64,000 bases of DNA from NCBI RefSeq assembly GCF_013184525.1, contig NZ_JAAOIZ010000002.1:744001-808000 (forward strand), written 5' to 3'. The notes under the pieces were generated by a model that was not told the DNA's origin, did no database searches, and saw only the letters and a program-made list of their open reading frames with translations. Made by a program: the position numbers and the translations under genes. Shown in pieces: positions 35,151-43,487 of the stretch. Each line of letters begins with the position of its first letter. Positions within the stretch are counted from its first letter, which is position 1. The DNA comes from Chryseobacterium sp. LAM-KRS1. Lineage in GTDB: Bacteria > Bacteroidota > Bacteroidia > Flavobacteriales > Weeksellaceae.

Positions 35151-35347
35151 GCTTGTATTTCAAGATTACTCTGAAATAATACCATTATCATTTAGGATTT
35201 CAAAACCTAAAACAACAAAAGGCACTTTCCTTTTCTTTAATCTTTCATATAGGAAAACAACTCTTAACTTTCCCCGGAAGATTTTTACTATAAAAAGTTT
35301 ACTAATAAGATAAGTGTGATATAATAAAATTTCAATTCGATATTCTT

Positions 35348-36106
35348 TTACAACAATTTATTATTCGTTACGAAAGCTAAAGCTTCTGAGATATTACTTA
35401 CCTGCATTTTTTCAAACAACTTTCTTCGATAAAACTTAATGGTATCCGGTGATACAAAAATTTTCTCTGCAATCTTATTGATTGTATAACCCTGTGCATA
35501 ATATCGCAAAACATCCATTTCCCTTTCTGTTAACTTAATCTTTTCCTCATTTCTCCACATTTCTCTTTGAGTATCATACCACCAATAATCATTTGTCCCC
35601 TGCCTTGAAATAGTTATATTTCCGGAATCCGTATTTGTGGACAAAGAAACCACTCCCATAGCTTTCCATATTTTTCCTTCATCGGTTAAAAAGAGAGGAG
35701 TCAGTTTTTGATTAACCAGGATGGCTTTATTATTATTCAACAGATGAATATCATATGAAAGCGTGTAGTATTTTCTTTCTTCTGCAGGAATTCTCTCATA
35801 AAATTCAGAACCGAGCCTATTGATCTTCGATAATAAATCAGCATCACTTTTCTGAACATATTTAAAATAAAAGTCATACCCCATTTTTTTAACCTCTTCG
35901 GGGGTATTACCACAAAGGAATAATGGATTCTCAGAAACGTATTCAAAATTTCTTTTTTGATAATCAATAATGAACACGCTCATATAAATTGCCCTTGATA
36001 ATGCATCTGTTACCTCAAGATAATTATTCACTGGTAAAGACTCTTCATTTGAAGCCTCTTTCATTGCAGGTTCAGCAAAAAAGAAGCCATTAACATTTTC
36101 ACTCAT
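35348..36106 (-). CDS. LuxR-type regulator with PAS-like N-terminal domain
   Basis: The 252-residue protein has a PAS-like sensory region (about 35-165: VFIIDYQKRNFEYVSENPLF, later KAMGVVSLS). A C-terminal LuxR/GerE helix-turn-helix occupies about 190-252 (KLTEREMDVLRYYAQGYT, NKIAEKIFVSPDTIKFYRR). There is no receiver domain. This architecture is common in Flavobacteriia. It is divergent from the precursor-peptide gene with a 372-bp shared control region containing several dyads, so it is the likely local regulator of the peptide system; that link is inferred from position. Confidence 0.85.
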   Translation of the reverse strand: MSENVNGFFFAEPAMKEASNEESLPVNNYLEVTDALSRAIYMSVFIIDYQKRNFEYVSENPLFLCGNTPEEVKKMGYDFYFKYVQKSDADLLSKINRLGSEFYERIPAEERKYYTLSYDIHLLNNNKAILVNQKLTPLFLTDEGKIWKAMGVVSLSTNTDSGNITISRQGTNDYWWYDTQREMWRNEEKIKLTEREMDVLRYYAQGYTINKIAEKIFVSPDTIKFYRRKLFEKMQVSNISEALAFVTNNKLL

Positions 36107-36161
36107 AAATTTAAATTTGGTTATTGTTTTTCATATATACGATTAATTTAAATATCATTTT

Positions 36162-36175
36162 TACACTAAAGTGTA
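36162..36175. promoter_or_regulatory. Dyad upstream of the LuxR-type gene
   Basis: TACACT-aa-AGTGTA is a perfect inverted repeat 56-69 bp before the regulator's start, a plausible autoregulatory operator. A further small dyad, CCTGT-taa-ACAGG, is at 36252-36264. The rest of 36107-36478 holds no gene I can support. Confidence 0.4.
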
Positions 36176-36398
36176 GTATTTAATTAAATCAATCCGTATA
36201 AATTTATGAAAAATAATTCCCACGACAAAGACATCTATGTAAAAATAATTACCTGTTAAACAGGAGGTTATTATGTGAAATTATTTCAATAAAAAAGGAA
36301 TTAAATAACTTCAGAATATTTCTAATTATAGAGAGAAATAATCATTAAAAGCAAAACAGTCTTTCTTTAAATTTTAAAAGGGAGATGTGAACAATACT

Positions 36399-36445
36399 TT
36401 CTTGCAAGAAGAGACCAACGAAGGAACTAATGTCTATAAACTTTG
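36399..36445 (+). promoter_or_regulatory. Candidate activator site and promoter of the precursor gene
   Basis: The perfect 12-bp palindrome TTCTTGCAAGAA (36399-36410) is followed 28 bp later by the -7-like AAACTTTG (36438-36445). No recognisable -33 element lies between them. Transcription would begin near 36452, placing the dyad about 47 bp upstream, where LuxR-type activators bind. Functional link not shown. Confidence 0.4.
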
Positions 36446-36478
36446 AGCCACATAAAATCATTTTAAAAATTTATTATC

Positions 36479-36640
36479 ATGAAAAAAGCAAATTTTAACG
36501 CAAAAGAGTTTTTGAAAGTAAGAGACCTTTCTCCACTAGAACAAAACAAAGTAAGAGGTGGATTCGGAGCACAAGAAGCTGACAACGTAGTTGTACGTCA
36601 AGTACGTCAAGTAGTACAAGTGGTACAGGTAGTTTCTTAA
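36479..36640 (+). CDS. Double-glycine-leader precursor peptide with V-x-Q triplet core
   Basis: This is a 53-residue peptide. Residues 1-28 form a leader (MKKANFNAKEFLKVRDLSPL ... NKVRGG) of the kind cut by C39 peptidases after Gly-Gly. The core of 25 residues begins FGAQEADN and ends VVVRQVRQVVQVVQVVS. It is written in near-perfect 9-bp units (gtacgtcaa twice, then gtagtacaa, gtggtacag, gtagtttct). There is no Cys, Thr or Lys in the core and only one Ser, so lanthionine, thioether or lysine-based ester/amide chemistry is unlikely. The following oxygenase gene suggests hydroxylation, perhaps of Val. It is not one of the larger frames because of its size, but the leader, the terminator behind it and the transporter downstream make it convincing. 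Confidence 0.88.
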   Translation: MKKANFNAKEFLKVRDLSPLEQNKVRGGFGAQEADNVVVRQVRQVVQVVQVVS

Positions 36641-36650
36641 ATATTACCAG

Positions 36651-36688
36651 GCAACAGAGGATATCCATTCTCTGTTGCTTTTTTATTT
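36651..36688 (+). terminator. Terminator/attenuator after the precursor gene
   Basis: GCAACAGAG (36651-36659) and CTCTGTTGC (36670-36678) pair perfectly around a 10-nt loop, followed by TTTTTTATTT. It sits between precursor and oxygenase genes. It would give abundant precursor message and limited read-through into the enzyme and transporter, a common design in peptide natural-product operons. Confidence 0.85.
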
Positions 36689-36705
36689 CAAAAACTTATA
36701 ATACT

Positions 36706-38034
36706 ATGGAAACAAATTTCAACAAAGAATTTTGGGAGAATTTCATCAATATCAATAAAAATTTCACACAGACATGTGTGGTTAAAGATGTAATCCCAGA
36801 AGATTTAATCAAAAAACTGAAGGAGGCCGTTGTCGATGGACTGATCAACAGATTTAAAACTAAAGATCACGATGGCTTCAGACTTTACTTCCCTTCACAA
36901 GGAAAAGGAAAGGAGAACAATGATTTTGTTGATGAAATATATAAAAATCCTCCTTTTGAAAATGAAGAAATTATAGAATATTGTAACCGGGTTTTCAAAG
37001 AGAAGTTCGGACTAATCGTCAATTTTCTTGAAAAACACTCAGATTACATATCAAAGGAACTTAGACTTATTACTCAACCTTTATTGGAAATTATTGGTAT
37101 TCCGGCGACAGGAGTAGATGTGACGGTATTTATAGGAAACTACGGATGGACTCCCTTAGGAATACATCAGGATCATAAAGGTGAAAATGTGCTACACTTC
37201 CACTTAGGTCCCGGTGAAAAAACAATGTACATATGGGATCAGGAAAAATACAAAGACCTTACCGGTACAAAACACAATAATTTTGATATAGATCCTCTGC
37301 TTGAACATGCCGAAAGATATGATTTTGGAGCAGGAGACCTATTCTTTATGCCATGGAATAAATTTCATATCGGCAAAAGTGATGATCTTTCCGTTGGTGT
37401 AACATTTTGGTTTAATAACCCGTCGAAAGTTAAATTTTTTGACAGAGTACTCAATACTTTTTACACCAACTATCTGGATATTAATAAAGACGTTATTGAA
37501 CCTCAGCATAACTATTTAGAAAATCATCAGACATTTGAAGAGTTTCTTTCCCTTTTAAAACTAGACGAAGACTTGTTAAAAGGATCTACTGAATCGTTTT
37601 TTAAATATCTGTATGATGAATACAAACACAGTTTACTTAGCAATGCAGGATGGCAGGCTCCTCCACAAACAAGAGAATTAGAAGATAAATATGATATAGA
37701 TAACTACGAATTTTTACTTGAAAAAGAAATTCATGCTTGTGAACCATTTAAAATGATTTATAATGTGGATGAAAATAAAGACACATTCTATCTTTTTGTG
37801 AGAGGTTCTAAAATAGAAATGAGATATCATCCTGAATTAAAAAATATAGTAGATAATCTAAATACCCATAAAAACTGGAGAGTTTCCGAATTGTTAAAAG
37901 ATCTGGAAACAGATTGGCCTATTGAAGCCGGACTCTATTTCCTTTCCATGATCTATAACAAAAGAGGAATTGAAATTGTAGGCGAAAAGAGAACAGTGAA
38001 ACAAACAGAGGATATATTATTAGAAGAAAAGTAA
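36706..38034 (+). CDS. JmjC/cupin-fold Fe(II)/2-oxoglutarate oxygenase, putative peptide-modifying
   Basis: The 442-residue protein has a JmjC-like double-stranded beta-helix in about residues 130-250. The facial triad reads His 154-x-Asp 156 (LGIHQDHKGE) and His 221 (MPWNKFHIGKS). YGWTPLG... and KTMYIWDQE flank it as in cupin_8/ROXA-type hydroxylases. The C-terminal 130 residues are a separate helical, possibly winged-helix, domain that could bind the leader. Placed between a precursor gene and a C39 transporter, it probably hydroxylates core residues. Polytheonamide biosynthesis offers a precedent for Val hydroxylation by such enzymes. Its TAA overlaps the ATG of the transporter by one base. 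Confidence 0.8.
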   Translation: METNFNKEFWENFININKNFTQTCVVKDVIPEDLIKKLKEAVVDGLINRFKTKDHDGFRLYFPSQGKGKENNDFVDEIYKNPPFENEEIIEYCNRVFKEKFGLIVNFLEKHSDYISKELRLITQPLLEIIGIPATGVDVTVFIGNYGWTPLGIHQDHKGENVLHFHLGPGEKTMYIWDQEKYKDLTGTKHNNFDIDPLLEHAERYDFGAGDLFFMPWNKFHIGKSDDLSVGVTFWFNNPSKVKFFDRVLNTFYTNYLDINKDVIEPQHNYLENHQTFEEFLSLLKLDEDLLKGSTESFFKYLYDEYKHSLLSNAGWQAPPQTRELEDKYDIDNYEFLLEKEIHACEPFKMIYNVDENKDTFYLFVRGSKIEMRYHPELKNIVDNLNTHKNWRVSELLKDLETDWPIEAGLYFLSMIYNKRGIEIVGEKRTVKQTEDILLEEK

Positions 38035-40235
38035 TGAAATTTATTCCTCAACATGATAAAATGGACTGTGGTCCATCATGTTTAGCTATGATAACGGCTT
38101 ATTATGGCAAAGCATATGGACTACAGTACTTACGTGACCATTGCTTTATTTCAAGGGAAGGTGTTTCTATTTTAAGCATGAACAATGCAGCATCTAAACT
38201 TGGGTTTAAAACTTTAGTAACACAACTTTCAATTGGGGATTTAAAAAATGAATTCTTACCATGTGTTATACATTGGAACCAAAATCACTTTGTCGTTCTC
38301 ACCAAAATTTCGAAATATTTTTACAATAAAGAGAAAATTTACACAATTGCCGATCCCGCCCATGGGATCATTAAATTACCTGAAACCGAATTTAAAAAGG
38401 CCTGGCTGAAAAACTCTGATAAAGGCATCGTTTTGCTATTGGAGCCTACAGAAACTTTTTTCCAGAATAACAATATTAAAGATAAAAAAGTATCATTACA
38501 ATATATTTATCAGTACCTAAGCCCACATAAAAAACAATTTATCTGGCTTTCTTTTATCCTTCTTCTTGGAACACTAGCTACTCTGGCTTTTCCTATATTA
38601 ACCCAGAAGCTAATTGATGACGGTGTCAACAAGAAAAACCTTAACATTATTACCTACATTCTTCTCGCTCAACTGGCATTTTTTCTTGGGAATATCATAT
38701 TAGGAGTTTTCCGCAACTGGATTATGCTAAGCGTTGGAAGTAAATTAAATATTAAAATCATTTCCGAATTTCTTAAAAAACTGATGAGCCTTCCGATCAA
38801 ATTTTTTGATACTAAATTCATGGGTGATTTCAATCAAAGAATACAAGATCACGAGCGGATAGAACTTTTTCTTACCTCTCAAAGTTTATCAACATTATTC
38901 TCAATGATTACCTTTTCGGTATTTTTTGTGGTTCTTTGGACATATGATTTCAGAATTCTTGCTACCTATTTTATATTAACCATAATATCAGTTGTATGGT
39001 CCTTATATTGGTTAAAAAAAATAAAATCGTTAGATTATTTCAGATTTCGTGAAAAAAGTGAAAATCAGGAATCCATTTACGAAATCATTAATGGAATTTC
39101 TGAGATGAAACTTAATCAGTTCGAAGAGCACAAACGTAAAGAATGGGAAGAAATCCAACAAAAATTATTTAAAGTAAATATCAGAATTCTAAAACTTGAT
39201 CAAATCCAGCTTTCAGGATTCGAATTCATCAATCAGCTAAAAAACATTATTGTTACTTTCCTCGCTGCCTCTTTTGTGGTGAAGGGACATATGACACTGG
39301 GGGCTTTACTGAGTGTATCTTACATTATTGGACAAATGAATTCTCCGGTTAACCAATTGATTAGTTTTTTTAAATCTTTACAGGACGCTAAACTAAGTTT
39401 ATCGCGTTTAAATGAAGTTCAAAATCACCCGGAAGAAGAACAGGAAGACTTGCTTCCGTTAATGAATGAAAAATATACCACCCAAAACGGAATTGAAAAA
39501 GGAATTTATTTTAAGAATGTTTCTTTTCAATATGAGGGACCTCAATCACCGTTTGTTCTCAAGAATATTGATCTTTTTATTCCCCAAGGAAAAGTTACCG
39601 CTATTGTCGGAGCAAGTGGTAGTGGCAAAACAACATTAATGAAATTATTATTGAAGTTCTATGAACCGACCTCTGGTGATATTTATTTTAATCACTCTAA
39701 TTTAAAAGAAATATCGCCAAAAAATTTAAGAAAAAACTGTGGAGTGGTTATGCAGGACGGATATATTTTTTCTGATACTATTGAAAGAAACATTGCAACC
39801 GGAGAAGAAATTCCAGATGACGATGTACTCAATTTCGCCCTTAAAACTGCGAATATTAAATCATTTGTAGATGAACTTCCTTTAGGATTAAACACAAAGA
39901 TCGGAGCTTCAGGAAATGGAATTTCCGGTGGACAAAAACAAAGGATACTGATTGCAAGAGCAGTTTATAAACAACCCTATTTTGTCTTCTTTGATGAGGC
40001 CACCTCAGCTCTGGACGCAGAAAACGAAAAGGTAATCCATGATCATTTACAGGAATTCTTTAAAGGCAAAACTGTTTTAATTATTGCACACAGGCTTTCA
40101 ACTGTTAAAAATGCAGATCAAATCATTGTTTTGAAAAAGGGAGAGATCGTAGAACAAGGCAACCACCAATCATTGGTGGAAAAAAAATCTGATTATTTTA
40201 ATCTGGTTAAAAACCAACTTGAACTGGGAGCATAA
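38034..40235 (+). CDS. Peptidase-containing ABC transporter (C39, PCAT-type)
   Basis: The 733-residue protein cleaves the double-glycine leader and exports the core. The C39 peptidase comes first (1-130), with Gln 6, catalytic Cys 12 (DKMDCGPSC), His 85 (NQNHFVVL) and Asp 107 (IADPAHG). A six-helix membrane domain follows (about 165-450). The nucleotide-binding domain has Walker A GASGSGKTT, signature ISGGQKQR, Walker B FVFFDEATSALD and the H-loop IIAHRLS. All catalytic residues are intact. No HlyD-type adaptor or TolC is adjacent. It is translationally coupled to the oxygenase (ATG overlaps its stop), which ties the two to one pathway. Confidence 0.95.
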   Translation: MKFIPQHDKMDCGPSCLAMITAYYGKAYGLQYLRDHCFISREGVSILSMNNAASKLGFKTLVTQLSIGDLKNEFLPCVIHWNQNHFVVLTKISKYFYNKEKIYTIADPAHGIIKLPETEFKKAWLKNSDKGIVLLLEPTETFFQNNNIKDKKVSLQYIYQYLSPHKKQFIWLSFILLLGTLATLAFPILTQKLIDDGVNKKNLNIITYILLAQLAFFLGNIILGVFRNWIMLSVGSKLNIKIISEFLKKLMSLPIKFFDTKFMGDFNQRIQDHERIELFLTSQSLSTLFSMITFSVFFVVLWTYDFRILATYFILTIISVVWSLYWLKKIKSLDYFRFREKSENQESIYEIINGISEMKLNQFEEHKRKEWEEIQQKLFKVNIRILKLDQIQLSGFEFINQLKNIIVTFLAASFVVKGHMTLGALLSVSYIIGQMNSPVNQLISFFKSLQDAKLSLSRLNEVQNHPEEEQEDLLPLMNEKYTTQNGIEKGIYFKNVSFQYEGPQSPFVLKNIDLFIPQGKVTAIVGASGSGKTTLMKLLLKFYEPTSGDIYFNHSNLKEISPKNLRKNCGVVMQDGYIFSDTIERNIATGEEIPDDDVLNFALKTANIKSFVDELPLGLNTKIGASGNGISGGQKQRILIARAVYKQPYFVFFDEATSALDAENEKVIHDHLQEFFKGKTVLIIAHRLSTVKNADQIIVLKKGEIVEQGNHQSLVEKKSDYFNLVKNQLELGA

Positions 40236-40255
40236 TTAGCTACTGACAATAGTAA

Positions 40256-40279
40256 AATGCCGGATTAAAATCCGGCATT
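40256..40279. terminator. Hairpin between convergent genes
   Basis: AATGCCGGATT and AATCCGGCATT pair perfectly around two bases. T-runs are weak on both sides. It separates the transporter gene from the convergent outer-membrane protein gene. Confidence 0.65.
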
Positions 40280-40284
40280 AACAC

Positions 40285-40965
40285 TTAAAAAGGCAACTTG
40301 TAATTATATCCAACTTGTAAAAGATATGGCAGTTGTGGTTTCGTTTTCAAATCCTGAGAAACAATACCCCCTATTTTCAGATATATTTCCTGGTTGCTGA
40401 ATGTATATCCTCCTTGTATGGCAGCATAAAAGTTTCCTCCGGTCGCCGGTTCATACCAGCCATCTTTTACTGCCGGATAAATTTCTCTATAGTGATCGGA
40501 ATGTTTGAAATGAGTAACAATGGCTTTATCAAAGCCAATTTCTAACGCTCCAAACCATCTCCGTCTGTAATACCCAATTGTTCCGGACATATCCACCCCA
40601 AAATTCAGAAGCTGAACATTCTCGTTTTCAAACTTCCGGAAAACTCCCTGAACTTTTGTTGAAAACTGGAAATCCCTAACTTTCACCCATCTCACATGAG
40701 CTCCTGCTTTTGTTTTAAAATCATCAAATAAATCTTCACCAGCCGGTGTGGAGACCTCAATATTTACAATTGTGGGAAACAACTTATCATGAAATTTATA
40801 TCCGTATCCTAGCCCCAGAATAGCACCATATTCGGCACCAATGTTTGCATTAAGAATATGCCTTTCTCCATTTTCAAGCCCAGCCCAGTTAACCGTTTGT
40901 GATTTCACAACATTACAGATCAGTATAAAAAAAGTTATTTTTATATATAGTTTATTATTTTTCAT
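40285..40965 (-). CDS. Predicted outer-membrane beta-barrel protein
   Basis: The 226-residue protein has a signal peptide (to about residue 22) and alternating polar/aromatic strands throughout. It ends in a C-terminal Phe (VGYNYKLPF), so it is probably a small outer-membrane barrel. I do not recognise the family. It follows the lipoprotein hydrolase gene by 3 bp and is likely co-transcribed with it. Confidence 0.6.
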   Translation of the reverse strand: MKNNKLYIKITFFILICNVVKSQTVNWAGLENGERHILNANIGAEYGAILGLGYGYKFHDKLFPTIVNIEVSTPAGEDLFDDFKTKAGAHVRWVKVRDFQFSTKVQGVFRKFENENVQLLNFGVDMSGTIGYYRRRWFGALEIGFDKAIVTHFKHSDHYREIYPAVKDGWYEPATGGNFYAAIQGGYTFSNQEIYLKIGGIVSQDLKTKPQLPYLLQVGYNYKLPF

Positions 40966-40968
40966 TTG

Positions 40969-41988
40969 TTAAAGGTTGTTGATAAAATTGATAATTTTAG
41001 GCTTGGTCTGGGAATTCCACGCATTCTGATTGGTAATAATACCATCATGTCCAACACCGGAAACCTTAACCTTTTCCACATGATTATAATCTGAAGTAAT
41101 TTTCTGTGCCCAGGAATCAGGATAAGCTTTATTTCTTTCACTGTAAAAGAACAACACAGGAGCATTGTAATTCTGCAACCCCTTAGAAAAATCGGAATTG
41201 TATTCCTCTCCTACATCAAATAATGCATCCATAATTACAGCCCCACTTCTCCAGCTCATGCCGGGATCAAAATCCCCCTCACCAGTAATATCGTTTTTCG
41301 ATGTCAGCATAGACATTTTATAATCCAATATTTCGTGCTGATCCTCCTTCCCCGATATAAACTGATCAATATAGGCTGCATCATTCAAAATCTCACTCCA
41401 GAGTTTAAATGATCTGGACTCTTTTACATAGTCAGTAATATCATCCCATTTCAATCCGCCCGGTTCGCATAAAACAATCCCCTGAACAGCGTTTGGATAC
41501 TTTCCCACATATCCTGAAGCCAGTATGGCTCCCCAGGAATGCCCTAATAAGATTACTTTTTGATTAGAGCTTTTACGATAATAAGCTATTACTGAAGATA
41601 ATTCGTCATACATAAGATCAATAGCTCCCGCTCCTAATGATTTATATGAATTCTTAGGAAAACGCTGGGAAAGACCAGAACCTCTCTGATCATAAAAAAC
41701 GACTCTGTATCCTTTATTAGCGAGATCTTTACAATTTAATAAATATCTGTAATCACCTCCGGGTCCTCCATGGATAGCAATAATTAGAGTCCCATTTTCA
41801 GGGCCGAATGCTTCGGAATGGAGCAGAGAGCCATTCACGCGTATTGATGGTAATGAAGAATCCTGATCAACTGTCTTAGGAACTAAGTTTCCGGGTTCAT
41901 CAATTGTTCTTCCATCAGTACAGGAGAACAGTAATGCAAAAATTGTAAAAGAGGTCAGTAACCCTCTTTTTTTTCTCAATGTTGTCAT
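40969..41988 (-). CDS. Alpha/beta-hydrolase lipoprotein, prolyl-aminopeptidase (S33)-like
   Basis: The 339-residue protein has a lipoprotein signal (LLFSC, Cys about 23). The hydrolase core shows the oxyanion motif AIHGGPGGDYRY and YDQRGSGLS, then the nucleophile elbow GHSWGA. HGGPGG plus DQRGSG is the hallmark of the proline iminopeptidase/S33 branch. A C-terminal His is in GVGHDG. It would release N-terminal residues from peptides in the periplasm or at the outer membrane; substrate unknown. It forms a pair with the downstream outer-membrane protein gene. Confidence 0.82.
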   Translation of the reverse strand: MTTLRKKRGLLTSFTIFALLFSCTDGRTIDEPGNLVPKTVDQDSSLPSIRVNGSLLHSEAFGPENGTLIIAIHGGPGGDYRYLLNCKDLANKGYRVVFYDQRGSGLSQRFPKNSYKSLGAGAIDLMYDELSSVIAYYRKSSNQKVILLGHSWGAILASGYVGKYPNAVQGIVLCEPGGLKWDDITDYVKESRSFKLWSEILNDAAYIDQFISGKEDQHEILDYKMSMLTSKNDITGEGDFDPGMSWRSGAVIMDALFDVGEEYNSDFSKGLQNYNAPVLFFYSERNKAYPDSWAQKITSDYNHVEKVKVSGVGHDGIITNQNAWNSQTKPKIINFINNL

Positions 41989-42153
41989 AGTTTGGGTTTA
42001 AAATATTGATGCAAAGATTCATCAAACCCAAAAGCTATACGCCCCAACAGGAAAGCTGACCCAAGAAAAACAACCAATATAAAAACCTGATTACCAATAT
42101 TATATGAAACATGAAACCATTCCCTGGAAGATGAAACTATAAAAAGATAAGAA

Positions 42154-43260
42154 TTACAGCTTTTTTTGGTATTCAGTAGGGGTAATACCCGTATATTTTT
42201 TAAAATTCCGGTTGAAGGATGTTTTGGAATTAAAACCACATTCAAAGGCAATAGCCAGAAAAGTATATTGCCTGCTTTCCGGTTCCGAAATTTTGTGCAA
42301 AAACTCTTCTATCCTCTTTTCATTAATTAATTCGTAGAAGTTTTTATTTTCCTTAGAATTAATTACCTGGGAAAGATAGTTCGGATGGACTTTAAGCAAC
42401 TGAGACAATTCATTTAAGGTGAGATTGGGATTTATGAACGGTTTTTCTTCGCTTAAAACCTCAAGTAATCTGCAATGGATATCATCAATATTTTCCTGTG
42501 TTAATCCTGATTTTTGATACTTTTTATCTTCACCAATTGCTATTGGAGATCTAAGTACTTCTGTCAGGCTTTCTTCAGCAGTAAAAAATGAATTAGAATG
42601 ATTGAAAACCTGTACCTGCTTGATCCCGAAATATCCCAACCACATGATAAAAACAGCAACTGCACCATAAATAATATTTGCATTGTCATTCCAAAGAACC
42701 AATCCCCAGATCAGCCCAATCCAGATAATAAGATACAACAACCACTTAAAGTTTATTTTTTCTGTATTTGAAAACTGCTGGACCATATTTTTGCGGAATC
42801 TATATAAAATAAATAAAGAAATGATCACATAAATGATTCCTGAAATGTATATACCATATAGCCTGAAAAGCAATTCAATCTCGAATTCCCTTCCCTCATG
42901 TTTAAAAATACTAACCCTTTCATCAAAGGGTGCCATATAAAATGAAAGAAAAGATAAATTACATATCACAAAAGGTAAAAAATGTAACAGCTGTACTGCT
43001 GAAAAAGGTTTAGGAGAAGTTTGTTTTCTTACATAGAGGTATAAAAACGGTCCATAAAGTAACGGTAGTGTAAAACCTAAAAGTATAAAAGAAGGATATT
43101 CTTTATACTGATGAGTAAGAAAGAGATAATGTGTTAATAAATTGACACCAATTGTAAATAACCATCCACATAAAATAAAATCAGCAGAGCTTTTATTCCG
43201 TTTTGTAAGCAAAAGAAATGTCAAAAAGAAAGCAATAAAAACCCCGGAAAGATAAAGCAT
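42154..43260 (-). CDS. Membrane-embedded AraC-family regulator
   Basis: Residues 1-230 comprise about seven hydrophobic segments. Residues 260-368 are an AraC-type double helix-turn-helix (NLTLNELSQLLKVHPNYLSQ, then FLAIAFECGFNSKTSFNRNF, ending YTGITPTEYQKKL). This 7TM plus AraC arrangement is frequent in Bacteroidota and senses unknown signals at the inner membrane. It lies upstream of, and on the same strand as, the lipoprotein hydrolase pair, which it may regulate. A 165-bp gap separates them. Confidence 0.88.
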   Translation of the reverse strand: MLYLSGVFIAFFLTFLLLTKRNKSSADFILCGWLFTIGVNLLTHYLFLTHQYKEYPSFILLGFTLPLLYGPFLYLYVRKQTSPKPFSAVQLLHFLPFVICNLSFLSFYMAPFDERVSIFKHEGREFEIELLFRLYGIYISGIIYVIISLFILYRFRKNMVQQFSNTEKINFKWLLYLIIWIGLIWGLVLWNDNANIIYGAVAVFIMWLGYFGIKQVQVFNHSNSFFTAEESLTEVLRSPIAIGEDKKYQKSGLTQENIDDIHCRLLEVLSEEKPFINPNLTLNELSQLLKVHPNYLSQVINSKENKNFYELINEKRIEEFLHKISEPESRQYTFLAIAFECGFNSKTSFNRNFKKYTGITPTEYQKKL

Positions 43261-43487
43261 AAACAGCTTCAGTTTTTTAGTTAATAGTCCAATAAATTAT
43301 AATCATCTAATTCACAAAAATAAAGAATAACTTCTATTGAATGATATTAAATAAGACAGGATACAGAAAACAAGTTTTACAATTGATTAATTTAGTTCTT
43401 AAAATTAGTTAATGTCCTCTATCTGGCCTTCTCATTTTCAATCTATCTCTTGAAAATTAACTATCTTCGCCTACAAATTTTAATCGA

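Noticed and set aside
34975..35313. 112-residue reading frame over the second tRNA-Phe
   Set aside because: It runs through the tRNA and its terminator and has no protein-like features.
36206..36259. 17-codon ORF upstream of the precursor gene
   Set aside because: It has neither leader features nor conservation evidence; too short to support.
36261..36280. Shine-Dalgarno-like AGGAGG followed by ATG-TGA
   Set aside because: Bacteroidota rarely use such sites and the frame stops at once; probably chance.
38034..40235. Classical bacteriocin operon with HlyD adaptor
   Set aside because: No HlyD-type or TolC-type gene is adjacent, and the modifying oxygenase points to a modified peptide instead of a plain class II bacteriocin.
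41985..42251. 88-residue reading frame with a hydrophobic stretch on the minus strand
   Set aside because: It overlaps the end of the AraC-type gene in another frame and fills only its downstream spacer; no start context or family resemblance.
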